Below are positions 36,360 through 46,911 of a stretch of 64,000 nucleotides of DNA, piece after piece. The notes under the pieces were generated by a model. The model worked only from the letters and a program-made list of their open reading frames with translations. It ran no database searches and had not been told where the DNA came from. The position numbers and the translations under genes are program-made. The DNA lies in contig NC_081824.1 of assembly GCF_030867095.1 (NCBI RefSeq), positions 394,830,829-394,894,828 on the forward strand. Reading direction: 5' to 3'. How positions within the stretch are numbered: position 1 is the first letter of the stretch; each line of letters begins with the position of its first letter. Origin of the DNA: Alligator mississippiensis. Lineage: Eukaryota > Chordata > Crocodylia > Alligatoridae.

Positions 36360-36631
36360 TGATTATCAACCCCATGGATGCCGATGGGCTTTTCTGCTCC
36401 CCAGGTCCGCCCGCCCTTGCATCACAATCGGGACTTGTGGGCACCGTCTCAACCCCGTGCCTTCCAGAGGGGACTTCCAGGCACCGTGTCCACCCCATGC
36501 GAGCCTATGTGGACCCCAGCCTTACCTTTTCTCGCTGCCTATGACCAGACCGGGCTGATCGCACCTGATCCCGTCCAATCTCAGAAGCTAAGCAGTCCCG
36601 GGCCTGGCTAGTACCTGGATGGGAGATCAAA
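36360..36631 (+). mobile_element. 5S rRNA-derived insertion with 10-bp target duplication
   Basis: A 272-bp block interrupts the Penelope-like element and is flanked by TAGGATTGAT on both sides (36350-36359, 36632-36641). Its last about 92 bp (36537-36628) align to the 5' three quarters of 5S rRNA. The first about 175 bp contains an imperfect repeat ('gggacttgtgggcaccgtctc' / 'gggacttccaggcaccgtgtc') and is not 5S. It may be 5S spacer, or a composite retrocopy. The joined flank restores the Penelope reading order. Confidence 0.75.
36537..36628 (+). pseudogene. 5S rRNA pseudogene (3'-truncated)
   Basis: It retains the internal promoter words AGCTAAGCAG (A box), an intermediate-element-like 'ggctagtacctgg' and GGATGGGAGA (C box). 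The final about 28 nt of 5S are absent, so a functional 5S RNA cannot be made. It begins GCCTATGACCAGACC. Confidence 0.85.
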
Positions 36632-37135
36632 TAGGATTGATAAAACCTGGTATTTCCTTAGTTATGGTTATCCCATGGTTGGATATGATAGGTCTGCCAG
36701 GTTTCCCTTGTTTGTGGATTTTAGGGAGCATGTAAAAAGTCCCTGGGCTAGGTAGTGGGGGGATCAAGGTCTGTAGCTTTTCTTGTAGTCTTGATGGAAA
36801 TGATTTGATGGTATTGTTGAGTTTCATGGTGAAAAGAGGAGTAGGATCTTCTTGTAGTTCTTTGTAGTAGGTGGTGTCAGAGAGTTGTCTGTTGGCTTCC
36901 TTTATGTAGTCTTCATGGTTTAGGATGACTGTGGTTTCTCCTCTATCTACTGGTTTTATTACTATTTGGTGTTTAGATCTTAGAGATTCAATGGCCTTTC
37001 TCTCTGGTGGAGAGAGATTGTTATGGTGGCATGTGCTGTTGATTATTTCCTTGTTCATTCTTTCCCTGAAACAGTCTATGTAGCAGTCAAGGTTAGGGTT
37101 TCATCCACAGTGAGGTATCCAATCTGATGTTTTGC

Positions 37136-37635
37136 GGGGTTTTGGGTGTTGATTTTTTCCTCAATGTATTTGTATATAAGTGTATGTTTATAAGTGTTAT
37201 ATAATGTTATATAATTAAACCTGTAAATAGCTAGGAATCACTGGGTGTCCTTAGTCTCCGCTCTGTTCTGTAGGGAAAGGAAGTGAGCTGGCCTGCAGCT
37301 AGGCAGTCATGCTCCCACAGTATACACGCACCCGCTTACATCCCTTCAATTGGGGTACCAGCCACATACCACCCAGGTTAAACTATAAAATGAAACAACT
37401 TCTTCAAAATACCAACCTCGTACATATAGAAAGATGAGACACACAACTGTAAAATGATTGATACTCTCTTTTGACATTAGGCAGTTAGCAGACAATAATT
37501 CATATTGATGATATGACCAGAAATACGATCTCTGGCAAATTCAGAAGTGCCAGAAATTTAATATGAAAGATGACTCCAGTGCCATCAAAAATTATTTTAA
37601 AGATTTTGTCACAAATTAGAACACAATTCTTCGAA
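37136..37635. other. Unassigned stretch beside the PLE 5' side
   Basis: The first part may be the PLE 5' region. The remainder is AT-rich with no recognised feature. Confidence 0.35.
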
Positions 37636-37860
37636 AGGGTTTCATAGTTTCATAGTTGGTAGGGTCAGAAGGGACCTAAGCAGATAATCAAGTCTGACCC
37701 CCTGCCATGGGCAGGAAAGAATGCTGGGATCAAACGATCATGGCTAGGTGATTGTCTAGCCTCCTTTTGAAGACCCCCAGGGTAGGGGCAAGCACTACTT
37801 CCCTTGGAAGTTGGTTCCAGCTCCTAGCCACCCTGACTGTGAAGTAGTGCCTCCTGATGT

Positions 37861-39720
37861 GGAGGACTATACCTCAGTTGCTCAGGGCTGTAGTGGGGCA
37901 GTCAGGAAGGCCAAGGTGGAGATGGAACTGGAACTAGCATCCTGGATCAAGGACAACAAGAAGTCCTTTTTTAAATACATAGCGGGTAAAAAGAAGGTAC
38001 CGGGTAAGGTGGGGCCTCTGCAAGACACGCTAGGAAATCTGGTCATCGCACCAGACGATAAAGCTAACCTATTTAACCTATTCCTCAAGGACTGCACCAT
38101 CAAACCCTTGCTATACTTAAGATATGGCATCTTCATCATTTGGACTGAAAACCTGCAATCTCTGATTGAGTTCCATCAGAAATTCAACAATCACTACCCC
38201 CAGCTGGGACCCCTGTAGGCCCCAGGGGAGGCGCACCCAGGCCTAGGGTCAGTCAAGACCTAGTCAGGGAACTTCTGGAAGGACTGGACCTATTTAAATC
38301 AGCTGGTCCTGAGGATCTCCACCCCAGAGTGCTGAGGGAATTAGCATAGGATCCAGGAAACTATAGGCCGATTAGTTGTACCACGACCCTGGGTAAGCTT
38401 TTTGAGAGAATTATCCTGGCTCATGTATGAGAGGGGCCAGCAAGGGACATTTTGCTTAGGGGCAACCAACATGTGTTCATTAGAGGCAGGTCTAGTCAGA
38501 CCAACCTGGTGGCCTTCTATGACCAGGTCACAAAATCCTTAGACACAGGGTAGCAGTGGACATAGTGTTTCTGGACTTTAGGAAGGCCTTCAACACTGTC
38601 TCTCACCCCATTCTCATTAAAAAACTAGGGGACTGTGTCATTGACACCTACACAGTCAAAACGGTCACTAGTTGGCTGGAGGGCCGCACCCAGAAAGTGG
38701 TGGTGGATGGGTCTTATTCAACCTGGAGGGACGTGGGCAGTGGGGTTCCACAGGGCTTGGTCCTCAGGCCTGCACTGTTCAATATCTTCATCAACGACTT
38801 GGATGAGGGGGTAAAAAGCACCCTGTTCAAATTCACAGATGACATTTAGATGTGGGGGGGAAGTGGGCATGCTAGAAGGGAGGAATAGGCTGCAATCAGA
38901 CCTAGACATGTTACAGGGGTGGGCAGATGAGAACAGGATGGGTTTCAACACTGACAAGTGCAAGGTACTGCACGTGTGGGGGAATAACCAGCAGCATACC
39001 TATAGGCTGGGGAACTCCCTTCTCATCAGTGCAGAGGCAGAAAAGGATCATGGAGTCATTATTGATTCCAAAATGAACATGGACTGACAGTGTGGGGACA
39101 TGGTCAGGAAGGCCAACCATACTTTGTCATGCATCCACAGATGCATCTCAAGCAGGTCCAAGGAGGTGATCCTCCCCCTCTATGTGACACTGGTCAGGCC
39201 ACAGTTGGAGTACTGCATTCAGTTCTGGGCACTGTGCTTCAGGAGGGATGTGGCCAGCATGGAAAGGGTCCAGCGGAGGGCCATTTGCATGATTGGGGTC
39301 AGCAGGGCAGGCCCTACGAGGAGATGCTGAGGGACCTGAACCTGTTCAGCCTCCAAAAGAGAAGGTCGAGGGGGGATCTAGTGGCCATTTACAAACTAGT
39401 CAGAGGGGACCATCAGGCATTGGGGGAGTTCCTGTTCCCCCAAGCACTGCCAGGGATAACAAGGAACAATGGCCATAAGTTGACTGAGAGTAGATTCAGA
39501 TGAGACATCAGGAGGCAATACTTCACTATCAGGGTGGCAAGAATCTGGAACCAACTTCCAAGAGAAGTGGTGCTGACTCCTACCCTGGGGTCCTTTAAGA
39601 GGAGACTAGATGAACACCTTGCTGGGGTTGTTTGACCCCAGTACTCTTTCCTGCCATGGCAGGAGGTCGGACTTGATGATCTGCTCAGGTCCCTCCTGAC
39701 CCTAACAACTATGAAACTAG
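37861..39720 (+). mobile_element. CR1 LINE, sense, inserted in CR1 and containing Penelope sequence
   Basis: A 5'-truncated CR1. The pre-RT region lies at 37880-38080 (KAKVEMELELASWIKDNKKS). RT continues from 38370 (fragment, with a loss near 38350), then 38556-38849 ([26 protein letters not shown]). The C-terminus continues in broken frames to 39503, and the tail ends near 39720 with ACTATGAAAC. Target duplication GATGT. The segment 38081-38194 is not CR1 but a copy of Penelope-like sequence, replacing about 70 bp normally found here (compare the homologous region around 41130-41200 on the minus strand). Confidence 0.9.
38081..38194 (+). repeat. 114-bp Penelope-like segment embedded in CR1
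   Basis: Reverse complement of 35880-35993 with 2 mismatches in 114 bp and no gaps, by eye. It translates in frame with the upstream CR1 codons as LKDCTIKPLLYLRYGIFII.., sharing the loss of the catalytic DD seen in the nearby Penelope-like element. Confidence 0.9.
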
Positions 39721-42440
39721 GATGTCTAGCCTGAATCTACTTTTGGTCAACTTATGACCATTGCTTCTTGTTACTCCCAGTAGTGCTCGGGGGAACAGGG
39801 ACTCTCTCATTGCCTGCTCGTTCCCCTTGTCAAGTTTATAAGTGGCCACCAGATCCCCTCTCAGCATCTTTTGTGAAGGCTGAACAGGTTCAGGTCCCAT
39901 AGCCTCTCCTCATAGGGCCTGCCTTGCTGCCCTCTGATCATGCAAGTGGCCTTCCTCTGGACCCTCTCGATGCTACCCACATCCCTCCTGAAGTGTGACA
40001 CCCAGAACTGGATGCAGGACTCCAACTGCGACCTGACAAATGTCACATAGAGGGAGAGGATCACCTCCTTGGACCTGCTCGTGATGCATCACTGGATGCA
40101 TGACAAGGTGTGGTTGGTCTTCCTGACCGTGTCCCCACATTGGCGGCCCATGTTCATCTTGGAATCAATAGTGATTCCAAGATCCTTCTCTGCCTCTGTG
40201 TTGATGAGAAGGGAGTTCCCTAGCCTGTAGGTATGCTGCTGGTTCTTCCTCCCCAGGTGCAGTACCTTGCGTTTGTCTGTATTGAAACCCATCCTATTCT
40301 CATCCTCCCACCTCTGTAATCTGTCCAGATCTAGTTGTAGCCTGTCCCTGTCTTCTAGCATTCCCACTTCTCTCCACATCTTAGTGTCATCTGCGAACTT
40401 GACCAAGGTGCTTTTCACCCCCTCATCCAAGTCACCGCTGAAGATATTGAACAGTGCAGGCCCGAGGACCGTACCCTGGGGAACCCCACCTCCCACATCT
40501 CTCCAGGTCGAAAATTACTTGTCCACCACCACTCTCTGGGTGCAGCCCTCCAGCCAATTTGCGACCCATCTGACTGTGTAGGCATCGACATCACAGTCAC
40601 CTACTTTTTTAATGAGGATGGGGTGAGAGACGGTGTCGAAGGCCTTCCTAAAGTTCAGAAAGACTACATCCATTGCAACACCTGCATCCAAGGCTTTTGT
40701 GACCTGGTCATAGAAGGCAACCAGGTGGTCTGACAGGACCTGCCTCTAATGAACCCATGTTGATTGCCCCTAAGCATAATCTCCCCCGCTGGTCCCTTGC
40801 AGATGTACTCCTGGATAATTTTCTCAAAGAGCTTTCCCAGGACCAAGGTAAGACTAACAGGCCTATACTTTCCTGGGTTCTCTTTCCTCCCTTTTTTGAA
40901 AATGGGAACCACATTGGCCCTTTTCCAGTCCTCTAGCACCACACCAGAGCACCAAGAGTGCCCGTAAGGCCATGCCAGGGGTCCCGCAATGACCTCTGCC
41001 AATTCGCTCAGCACTCTGGGATGGAGATCATCAGGACCTGCTGATTTGAACTTTTATAGTCGCTCCAGAAGTTCCCTGACTAGGTCCTCACTGACCCTGG
41101 GCCTGGCTGCACCTCCCCTGGGTCTGTCCGGAATCCCAGTCAGGGGGATGTCCCTGTCCCTGCTCAGAAAAATGGAAGCAAAGAATCTGTTAAAGAGATT
41201 AGCTTTATCATCTGGTGCTACCACCAGATTACCAATGTGTCCTGAAGAGGCCCCACGTTACTTGGTACCTTCTTTTTACCTCCTATGTTTTTAAAATAGG
41301 ACTTCGTGTTATCTTTGATCCAGGTCGCTAGTCCCAGTTCCATCTCTGCCTTAGCCTTCCTAACAGCCCCCCTACAATCTCGAGCAATGGAGGTATAATC
41401 CTCCTTGGTGATGACCCCTCCCTTTCATTGTGTGTACGCCTCCTTTTTGGCTTTGAGACATTCCTGGATGCCTTTGGTGAGCCATAGGGGTTTTTGAGCA
41501 CTCTTGCCCCCTTTGATCTGTGTGGGGATTCTCACCCTTTGGGCTTGGGGGATCATCTCCTTAAGGAATGACCACTCTTCTTGGACTCCCAACTCCCCTC
41601 CCCTCAGGAACTCCAGTGCCTCCCCGACTAGTCTCTTTACCTCATTGAAATCCGTCCTCCTGAAGTCCAGGGCTGCTGCCTTGCTGCAGGCCTTTGACAC
41701 CCTGCGCTGGATGGTGAATTACAGTAGGCGATGATCTCTATCACCTAGGTGGTAAGCACCCACAGTCCCCTCACCAGGTCATCGCCTGTGATAAGGACCA
41801 GGTCCAACAAGGCATTTCCCCTGGTGGGACTGTGCTCCTCCTGGGTTAGATGGAGGTCCTATAAGTTGGCTAGGAGCTTACATAAGCGGTCAGACCTGGC
41901 TAACTGCTCTTCCCAGCAGATATCTGGATAGTTTAGGTCACCCATGGTGACCACGTCTCTTGACTTAACTGCCTCTGCAAGCTGACCTGAGAATTCCCAG
42001 TCCAGCTCTTCCCCCTGGTTAGATGGCCTGTAGTAGACCCCCAACGTTAGGTCCCTTCCCCCCAACCCCCTTGTATTCTGACCCAGAGCACTTCATTCTG
42101 CCCTAAATCAGACCCAGTGCTGTTTGTTGAGGATGTGTATTGTTCTTTGACATACAGCACCACAATCCCACCTTTCCTCCCCATTCTATCCTGCCTGTAC
42201 AGCCTATAGCCCTTGATGTTTACCACCCAGTCATGCATTGGATCCCACCAAGTTTCAGTGAGCCCCACTATGTCTGGGTTTGCGTTAGCTAGCAGGAGGG
42301 CAAGTTCCTCCTGCTTGTCCCCCATAGTATGAGCATTAGTGTAGAGGCATTTAAGGCTTCCTAAGGGTATATGCACCTCCTTCCCATCCCAGGACTATCC
42401 TGGCCCTTATCTCTTTCCCAGGACTATCCGGGTATAGCTC

Positions 42441-43614
42441 TTCACTCTCAAAGTAATCAATTAAGTTCTTGAGAGGAACAAAATACAATGAAACAGTAGC
42501 ATAATTATGGAGGAAAAAGGGGGACTTCTGCCCCAGGCACTGACAGCCACCCAGTGAGCGCACAACTAACCTCAACCCTAGCCCCAGTGAGGCAGCATGC
42601 AGGGAGCCAGCCCCAGCCCCAGCGAGGTAGTATGTAAGAAGCCAGCCTTAGCCCTAGCCCCACTTTCACATAAGGCACTCCTGTGTCCCCCCACTCATGC
42701 CTTACCCCTGCTGCTCTCTTTTGACCTATGATTATAGGTCAAAAACTTAGCGTAAAGATGCAACAGCAATAACAGCCAAAGGACACCTTCATGAATTGAT
42801 AGTAAACTGACAAATTGGATGACGGACTTCTTTCTTTTTAATACTTGTAGCATCTTTTCAGTCCTGTAGGCTATACAGCTGTTGTGCTGATCTTAATATC
42901 AAAAGTGTAAACTGGTATGTGGTTTCAATTTGTTCTACATTTGTTTTTTATATACCTTGCATCCTAATTTTACAAGCAACAAATTGCATGCCTATATTCT
43001 AACTGCTTCTGCAAACACAGCATTATGCATTCAGGACCATCATGCAAACAGCTGTGAATATTTATATTGGTGTTAATTAGTCTGTGATGGTATTAATTAA
43101 GATAAGGAATGTTGGCCAAATCCCAAAGTGTTATGGAATTTTTAACATGACTGAAAACACTTCAGAAACGTGCAAATTAAATCTTGGTATAACATCTCAT
43201 TCTAAGAATGATACCTCTATCAGGTATAACAACCCCACCCTATTAATACTATACCATAGTAGCATCACTGGTGTCAGCTAGAAGGATCTGAGTCCAAAGT
43301 CTCCTGTTCAGAATGATGAATATTAACAACTAAGTCATAGAGACACTCCAAACAAGGAAACAGCTGTCACAACCTCACCAGGAATGAATAGTAGCTGTAT
43401 TCAAGGCATAAATAACTGCAGTGCTGCAGAAGCTAAATCAAAGTGGATGATTTTGTTTTTCTTTCCTTGAAGGATGCTAAGTCAGACAGAAACTCATGCC
43501 TGAGATAGGAAGGGCTTGAAGACATTTTATTTGTGTTGCAAGGGAAAGAACTTTGCCAGACTCTCTATGCTCCTTGAATGTTAAGATGGGGGTTCCTGGT
43601 TCCAGTTAGGGTAG
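42441..43614. other. Unassigned stretch
   Basis: Repeated 'agccccagc' words at 42580-42670, then AT-rich sequence. A tRNA-like minus-strand SINE remnant may lie near 43250-43350. No gene recognised. Confidence 0.35.
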
Positions 43615-44330
43615 GGTTCAAAGTGGTTTCTTAGGAACCTAAATGGGACTTAAGTGGAGTTCTGGCGCGCACATCCCTAAAAAAGGATTCAGACTGTGCC
43701 TGCAACAGCAGCCACAATATTCATTAGATACTTTCATTCATTCTCATTAGACACATTCATTCATTCATTCATTCACTTCCATTTTGAAATGCAAAACTCC
43801 TGAAGCAACCTGAATTGCTTCTGCATATGCTCAGATACCCTTGTGTGTTAGCCTAGGAAAGTAATTCTCAACCAGGGTGATGGCACACCCTGGTTGCTGT
43901 GACCCAATGGCTTTCAACTTTTTTAGACTCCAGGCACCCCTTATTTGACTCAAGGCACCCCTTCACAATGAAGCATCCCATTTCAAAAAACAATTTATAT
44001 ATTACAGTGCTTACTTCATTGCAGAGGGGCTGGGCAGTGGGACAGCAACAAGCCAAAGCCTGAAATTTGTTTCCTCATACCTGCTTATCTCCTCAAAGTA
44101 CCCTTCAAAAGATCTCACAGTAACCTAGGGTATACCAGCATCCTGGCTGAGAATCACTGTCCTAGGCTAATACACTAGGGTTTCTGAGCATTTTCAGAAG
44201 CAATTCAAGTCATGCAACTAGGGACATTAGAGCACGCTAATACATTTCTCAGCTTTATTTTGATACAGATTGTTTCTGGGAGGCACCTAAACTCCACTTA
44301 CGTTATCTGGATATGCCTCCACTGGTAAGC
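43615..44330. mobile_element. Palindromic DNA transposon, possibly two nested
   Basis: 'gaattgcttctgcatatgctcag'...'gtgtgttagcctagg' (43811-43857) is mirrored by 'cctaggctaatacactagg'...'gagcattttcagaagcaattc' (44161-44209). Inside lies a second pair, 'gtaattctcaaccaggg' at 43861 and 'atcctggctgagaatcac' near 44140. A weaker outer pair contains 'aagtggagtt' and 'aactccactt'. Microsatellite ATTC repeats lie at about 43735-43775. No transposase. This fits hAT-like foldback elements, one inside another. Confidence 0.6.
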
Positions 44331-44361
44331 CAAAAAATGCCTAACTTAAGCTCAAATATAG

Positions 44362-44861
44362 TGTAAGGTTTGACCTAGGAACTACTATGTAAAGCCTAAG
44401 CAAAAGTGAATGTTATGTGTCGAATGCCCATCTACAATGATAAGGAGCAGACAGTCTTAGATAGAGGAAGCTTGAAAACAAAAAACAGAATCAGAGGTAC
44501 TGGAACAAAGAGCTCATTATAATACTAAAAATCACACCCCGAGGCGGGGAAGATATATGCTAATGAAACATATATGTATGTTAATGAGATATATAGCTAA
44601 AACACAGGTATAGAGACATGCTCAGTAAAGAACTCCTTGAGTCACTCCTTTATAACCAATTAGCAAACAAGGATGCTTATGAAGATTCAACCTCTTGTAT
44701 ATAAGGGGCTCAGTATTGAATATGTGTGTGCTTGTCTTGTGAAATTATTCCGCTTGCACCTTTTATTGCTAGCAATAAATCTTTTTTATACTTTCACCCC
44801 TGGTATCTTTATTGGCCTTTGCATACCGGGCACAAACTCAGACTTGAGCTGGGGCCTAACA
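44362..44861 (+). repeat. 5' LTR (500 bp)
   Basis: It starts TGTAAGG and ends CTAACA. A TATA-like TATATAAGG lies at about 44698-44706 and a polyadenylation signal AATAAA at 44774-44779. These imply U3 of about 365 bp, a short R and U5. By eye, 7 substitutions separate it from the 3' LTR, and all lie in the first 75 or last 40 bp. The repeated 'gaaacatatatgtatgttaatgagat' region is in U3. Confidence 0.97.
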
Positions 44862-44866
44862 GTTTT

Positions 44867-44884
44867 TGGCGACCCAGATGGGAC
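44867..44884 (+). promoter_or_regulatory. Primer binding site, tRNA-Arg-like
   Basis: TGGCGACCCAGATGGGAC lies 5 nt after the LTR end. It begins with the TGG that pairs with tRNA CCA. It resembles PBS sequences that use tRNA-Arg isoacceptors, with two apparent mismatches to the Arg(CCU)-type 3' end as I recall it. The tRNA assignment is inference. Confidence 0.6.
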
Positions 44885-45213
44885 TGCCGTAGATAGCTTT
44901 GCCCGGACTAACTGACGACCGGCTAATCTGCTTTTTCTTATCAAAAGTCGAGCGCGCCCCAGGATTTCTTTTCCCGGTGAGACTTTTGTTTCAGGAGGAG
45001 CTGGATCGCTGAGGCGGCAGTAGCCTAACGGTGCAACGCCATAGAGTGAAAGTATCAGTAACAGGCACCTGGGTGAGAGGGTAGAAAGGGCATAAGGCCT
45101 ACCGTCAGTACGCCTGCCTGGGATTATCTCTGTAAGTGTTCTGTCTGGCCCGAGTCCAAGACCAGTGATTTTTTTCCCTGTGAGGACAAGGACTAAGAAC
45201 AGATCCCTGGATC

Positions 45214-45224
45214 CCAGGTAAGTC
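45214..45224 (+). promoter_or_regulatory. Major splice donor candidate in leader
   Basis: CCAG|GTAAGT matches the donor consensus, with GT at 45218-45219. It lies between the PBS and the gag ATG, where the donor for the env mRNA is expected. A pyrimidine-rich acceptor candidate (TTCCATCCATCAG) ends near 50241 inside integrase. Confidence 0.65.
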
Positions 45225-45255
45225 GGACGGTCAGAACCGGGAAGGCAGCCCTGAA

Positions 45256-46911
45256 ATGGGTACTATTAACAGTAAGGTTAGGAAATGTACCCCCCTCTCT
45301 TGTGTATTGGGACATTGGGCAGAGTTTGGTGAGGATCCTATGACTAAGAAGAAAGCTAAATTCTTCTGTGAAACTGTGTGGCCACACTATCAGCTAGATG
45401 ATAAAGAATATTGGCCTGGGGAGGGAAGTGTTAATTATAATACCATCTTACAATTGATTTTGTTCTGCCGGCAGAATGGTAAATGGGAGGAATTGTTGTA
45501 TGCGCAAGCATTTATGTCTCTTTGTAGAGATAAAAAAGTTTTGGAGGAATGTGGATTGGGGGAGGGGGTTGGGATCTGTGAGATGGCTGTGGCTCGACCA
45601 ACTGCAAATCCTGTCCTGGACTGTCCGGAGCCGGAGGCTTCCCCCCCTGTGCTGCCTTTACCTTATCCTCTTCCTCCTCCTCCTCCTCCTGATTCATCTG
45701 ATTCCTCATTGGCATCTGCTCTTCCTGCTTTTTCCCCCCCTGAGGCAGAAGTTGTAAATACTCCCCGACATAGGGATCTGGAACAGCGCCAACCATGGCC
45801 ATCAGGTGCTTGGCAATCTCCAAACTCCCTGACTTCTCCTGAAATAAGCCCGGGAGGAGGATGCAGAGTACAGTTAGAAGCAGACTCCGGGGTTAAGGGA
45901 AAACATCACAGGGAATCTAATTCTGGCCGTGGGAAGGGAAATGGGGTATTTCCCCTAAGAGAACAAGTGGTACCCGGGCCTCTTGAAGATGACGGTGAGC
46001 CAACCTACTGTCGAACCTTTGTGCACGTTCCTTTTAATACCTCAGATTTGTATAATTGGAAGAACAATAACCCCAGCTTGAGAGAGAATCCTGAAAAGGT
46101 ACAGAACCAGTTTAAAACAATTTTCAAAACCCATAACCCAACTTGGGCAGATGTTCAGTCTCTTCTAGATATCCTGTTGACACCAGAGGAAAGGAGAATG
46201 GTAATGAACAAAGTTCGTGAGTACGTGGAAAAGGAAATTACTGCAGGGAACCTGCAAGGAAATAGAGACGATCATGTCCCCATGCAGGAGCCAGATTGGA
46301 AACCAGACCAAGATATGACCTCCATCCGTGCCTATCGAGAATATATCCTCCGAGGATTGAGAGATGCTGTGAAAAAACCTCAAAATCTCAGTAAGGTGTA
46401 TGAGATTCGACAGGAGACTAATGAGACTCCGAGTGCTTTTTTGGAAAGAATTTACACTACTTTCAGGCAATACACTCGTGAGGATCCGGAGGATGCATCG
46501 AACGCTCGCGTGGTAAATATGATCTTTATAGGTCAGAGTGCACCAGACATTAGAAAGAAATTGCAGAAGGCAGACGGAGCAACAGGTATGCCTATTTCCC
46601 AACTAGTAGACATTGCTTACCAAGTATTTACTAACCGAGAAAGTGTTCAGGAAAAGAAACAGGACAAGAAAGAGGAGAGAAAGATGAAAATGCAGACAGC
46701 CCTAGTGGCAGCTGCAATCACGAGAAAACCTAGAGATGAGGGATCCTGGAGACAGCCACAGAGACGGGGTCCATTAGAGAAAGATCAATGTGCCTTTTGC
46801 AAACGAAAAGGACATTGGAAGCAGGAATGCCCTTATCGAAAAGTTGGGGAAGGTGAAAAGAAAAAAGAGGAGAGCAGTGGATTGTTCACTTTTGGAAGAG
46901 ATTCAGATTGA
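45256..46911 (+). CDS. gag: Gag polyprotein, open frame (551 aa)
   Basis: A gammaretrovirus-type structural polyprotein. The ATG at 45256 gives MGTINSK, with Gly2 in a myristoylation-compatible context for matrix. Residues 1-110 are matrix-like (VLGHW at 17-21). Residues 125-165 are proline-rich (a PPPPPP run at 140-145), with no clear PPxY or PTAP late domain. Capsid spans about 240-475 with LYNWK at 265-269 and a major-homology-like region at 384-403 (IRQETNETPSAFLERIY). One nucleocapsid zinc knuckle, CX2CX4HX4C, lies at 512-525. The length is normal for the family. The frame ends at UGA 46909-46911, after which pro-pol continues in the same frame. No internal stop or frameshift. Confidence 0.95.
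   Translation: MGTINSKVRKCTPLSCVLGHWAEFGEDPMTKKKAKFFCETVWPHYQLDDKEYWPGEGSVNYNTILQLILFCRQNGKWEELLYAQAFMSLCRDKKVLEECGLGEGVGICEMAVARPTANPVLDCPEPEASPPVLPLPYPLPPPPPPDSSDSSLASALPAFSPPEAEVVNTPRHRDLEQRQPWPSGAWQSPNSLTSPEISPGGGCRVQLEADSGVKGKHHRESNSGRGKGNGVFPLREQVVPGPLEDDGEPTYCRTFVHVPFNTSDLYNWKNNNPSLRENPEKVQNQFKTIFKTHNPTWADVQSLLDILLTPEERRMVMNKVREYVEKEITAGNLQGNRDDHVPMQEPDWKPDQDMTSIRAYREYILRGLRDAVKKPQNLSKVYEIRQETNETPSAFLERIYTTFRQYTREDPEDASNARVVNMIFIGQSAPDIRKKLQKADGATGMPISQLVDIAYQVFTNRESVQEKKQDKKEERKMKMQTALVAAAITRKPRDEGSWRQPQRRGPLEKDQCAFCKRKGHWKQECPYRKVGEGEKKKEESSGLFTFGRDSD

Larger units (their letters stand above)
34568..37135 (-). mobile_element. Penelope-like retroelement (RT + GIY-YIG), antisense, defective
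   Basis: Minus-strand PLE. The RT N-terminal region at 37058-36627 carries IKPVDRGETTVIL and YMLPKIHKQGKPGRPIIS. RT continues at 36342-35865 (GTQMAPQYANFFM, then FIIWTENL). A GIY-YIG-type endonuclease follows at about 35200-35030: VIYLIQCTKCPDGKYVVETK then RMNAHR. The catalytic YxDD box is absent: the frame reads LTYGIFIIW where family members have Y-x-D-D before the hydrophobic strand, consistent with a 6-bp loss. The endonuclease has V where the YxG glycine is expected. Frameshifts occur at several points. The 3' tail near 34568-34700 has a hairpin and AATAAA on the element strand. A 272-bp 5S-derived insert splits it at 36360-36631. Confidence 0.88.
37636..42440 (-). mobile_element. CR1 LINE, antisense, interrupted at 37861-39720
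   Basis: The 3' tail is at 37636-37860 (TTTCATAGTTTCATAG octamers and 3' UTR). It resumes at 39721 with 3' UTR/C-terminus, then RT (40496-40089 with FADD; 41014-40664 with fingers NYRPV-like KYRPVSLTLVLGK). Upstream sequence follows at 41700-41425, and endonuclease at 42376-42047 (CLYTNAHTMGDKQEEL, LTETWWDPMHDW) and 42065-41859 (MGDLNYPDICWEEQ). The 5 bp GATGT occurs on both sides of the insertion (37856-37860 and 39721-39725), so it was the target. Frameshifts are frequent and it is inactive. Confidence 0.9.

Noticed and set aside
44673-44915. Open frame repeated at 52211-52525
   Set aside because: Both are translations of the LTR R/U5 region, present because the LTRs are duplicates. No independent coding signal.
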